Source: Actinomycetota bacterium
GTDB lineage: Bacteria; Actinomycetota; Actinomycetes; S36-B12
Direction of reading: 5' to 3'
DNA: 6,166 nucleotides
Assembly (NCBI GenBank): GCA_009726075.1
Contig: WLND01000116.1
Location: 1 to 6,166 of the forward strand
Part shown: in pieces, positions 5,174-6,166 of the stretch
Layout: each line of letters starts with the position of its first letter
How positions within the stretch are numbered: position 1 is the stretch's first letter
Notes under the pieces: model-generated
Seen by the model: the letters and a program-made list of their open reading frames with translations, nothing else
What the model was told of the DNA's origin: nothing
The model's database searches: none
Position numbers and translations under genes: made by a program

Positions 5174-6166
5174 GCATCGACAGCATCACGCGTCTCGCTT
5201 GGCATGGTCGGACTCGGGCGCATGGGGGCCAACCTCTCCCGGCGTGCCCTCCGCGATGGTCACTCGGTCGTGGCATTCGATATGTCGGCCGACGCCGTTG
5301 CAGCCTTGGCGGCTGACGGCGCAGTTGGTGCTGACAGCCTCGCTGCCCTTGTCGCTGCCCTGCCCGCCCCGCGCACGGTCTGGGTCATGGTGCCCGCCGG
5401 GCACATCACCGAGTCGGTGGTGACCGAACTCATCGGGCTGCTCGAGCCGGGCGATTGCGTGATCGACGGCGGCAACTCGTACTACCGCGACGACATTCGC
5501 CGGGGCCAAGCCGCTGCGCAGCACGGCATCGACTACCTCGACGTCGGCACCTCCGGGGGCGTCTGGGGCCTTGACCGGGGCTACTGCCTCATGATCGGCG
5601 GGCCGGCGAACTCGGTCGATCGCTTGGTCGGGCTCTGGGACACCATCGCACCCGGGTTCGGCACGGCAGAGCGCACGCCCGGACGCAGCGGCGACCCCTC
5701 CCCCGAGGAGCGCGGCTGGCTGCACTGCGGTCCGAGCGGCGCCGGGCACTTCGTGAAGATGGTGCACAACGGCATCGAGTACGGGCTCATGTCGGCCTAT
5801 GCCGAGGGACTGAACGTGCTCAAGCACGCCGACGCCGGGCTCCACGCTCGCGACTCAGACGCCGAGACCGCCCCGATGAGCGATCCGCAGTTCTACCAGT
5901 ACGAGATCGACATCCCAGCGGTGGCCGAGGTGTGGCGCCGGGGCAGCGTGGTCGGGTCATGGCTGCTCGACCTCACGGCGGCTGCACTACAGGGCTCCCC
6001 CGAGCTCGAGGAGTTCAATGGCCGGGTCTCGGACAGCGGTGAAGGACGGTGGACGTCGATTGCCGCAATCGAGGAGGGAGTGCCCACCCCGGTGCTCACG
6101 GCATCACTGTTCGAGCGCTTCGATTCGCAGGGCTCAGGGCTTTTCGCGGGCAGGATCCTCAGCGCG
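5171..6166 (+). CDS. gnd: 6-Phosphogluconate dehydrogenase, decarboxylating, short NAD-type (332 codons, cut near its C-terminus)
   Basis: This enzyme oxidises and decarboxylates 6-phosphogluconate to ribulose 5-phosphate in the oxidative pentose phosphate pathway. The N-terminal Rossmann domain has GLGRMG at 14-19. Strand 2 ends in FDMS with Asp37, where NADP-dependent enzymes carry Asn-Arg-Thr; an acid here normally reads the free ribose hydroxyl of NAD+. Substrate and catalytic motifs are GGNSYYRD at 100-107, TSGGVWG at 127-133, and AGHFVKMVHNGIEYG at 191-205 with catalytic Lys196, His199, Asn200 and Glu203. The family signature SDSGEGRWT is at 287-295, followed by IEEGVPTPVL at 300-309. 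This is the short class of roughly 300-340 residues, not the 470-residue class, so only a few C-terminal residues should be missing beyond the right edge. It is divergent from pgi; in many actinobacteria zwf and other pentose phosphate genes lie nearby, so they may follow to the right. That last point is inference. Confidence 0.95.
   Translation, partial: MASTASRVSLGMVGLGRMGANLSRRALRDGHSVVAFDMSADAVAALAADGAVGADSLAALVAALPAPRTVWVMVPAGHITESVVTELIGLLEPGDCVIDGGNSYYRDDIRRGQAAAQHGIDYLDVGTSGGVWGLDRGYCLMIGGPANSVDRLVGLWDTIAPGFGTAERTPGRSGDPSPEERGWLHCGPSGAGHFVKMVHNGIEYGLMSAYAEGLNVLKHADAGLHARDSDAETAPMSDPQFYQYEIDIPAVAEVWRRGSVVGSWLLDLTAAALQGSPELEEFNGRVSDSGEGRWTSIAAIEEGVPTPVLTASLFERFDSQGSGLFAGRILSA

Noticed and set aside
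5186..5845. 219-codon minus-strand open frame opposite gnd
   Set aside because: It is a codon-register shadow of gnd. It has no family resemblance, and the plus strand encodes a textbook 6-phosphogluconate dehydrogenase.
1..6166. Mobile element, CRISPR array, tRNA/rRNA or defence system
   Set aside because: All sequence is accounted for by five tightly packed housekeeping-type genes of uniform composition. I saw no transposase, terminal inverted repeats, repeat-spacer pattern or tRNA-like fold.

Overview
This window looks like chromosomal DNA from a high-GC actinobacterium. The clues are the strong G/C bias at third codon positions, GTG and TTG start codons, genes without a Shine-Dalgarno sequence, and a PAC2-family gene divergent from a B12-dependent methionine synthase. 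As I recall, that last arrangement also occurs in mycobacteria. I cannot name a genus from the sequence alone.

Left part (1-1652, minus strand): the first 550 codons of metH, cobalamin-dependent methionine synthase. It holds the complete zinc/homocysteine domain and most of the methyltetrahydrofolate (pterin) barrel; the remainder lies off the left edge. Its ATG is the only usable start, because an in-frame TAG lies 15 bases upstream. No ribosome binding site precedes it, so it is probably translated from a leaderless or almost leaderless mRNA.

Middle part (1671-3454, plus strand): a two-gene operon, divergent from metH. It encodes an alpha/beta-hydrolase of unknown substrate, then a PAC2-family (proteasome-assembly-chaperone-like) protein whose TTG start overlaps the hydrolase stop codon (TTGA). 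The two are probably translationally coupled.

Right part (3464-6166): pgi (glucose-6-phosphate isomerase, minus strand) converges on the PAC2 gene with only 9 bases between the stops. It diverges, across 66 bases, from a short-type 6-phosphogluconate dehydrogenase gene (gnd). The gnd gene has an excellent ribosome binding site and runs off the right edge close to its natural C-terminus. These two enzymes act around the branch between glycolysis and the oxidative pentose phosphate pathway. An acidic residue at the end of the second Rossmann strand suggests that Gnd uses NAD+ rather than NADP+.

Coding density is almost complete. There is no stretch of more than about 70 bases without a gene, and I see no RNA gene, mobile element, CRISPR array or phage gene. 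Very long antisense open frames run opposite metH, the hydrolase, pgi and gnd. They are codon-register shadows, and the one opposite metH fuses in frame to the hydrolase, which makes it an annotation trap. I found no convincing new system. The points most worth a second look are the hydrolase-PAC2 pair, the hydrolase's non-canonical acid position, the SD-less metH start and the predicted cofactor of Gnd.
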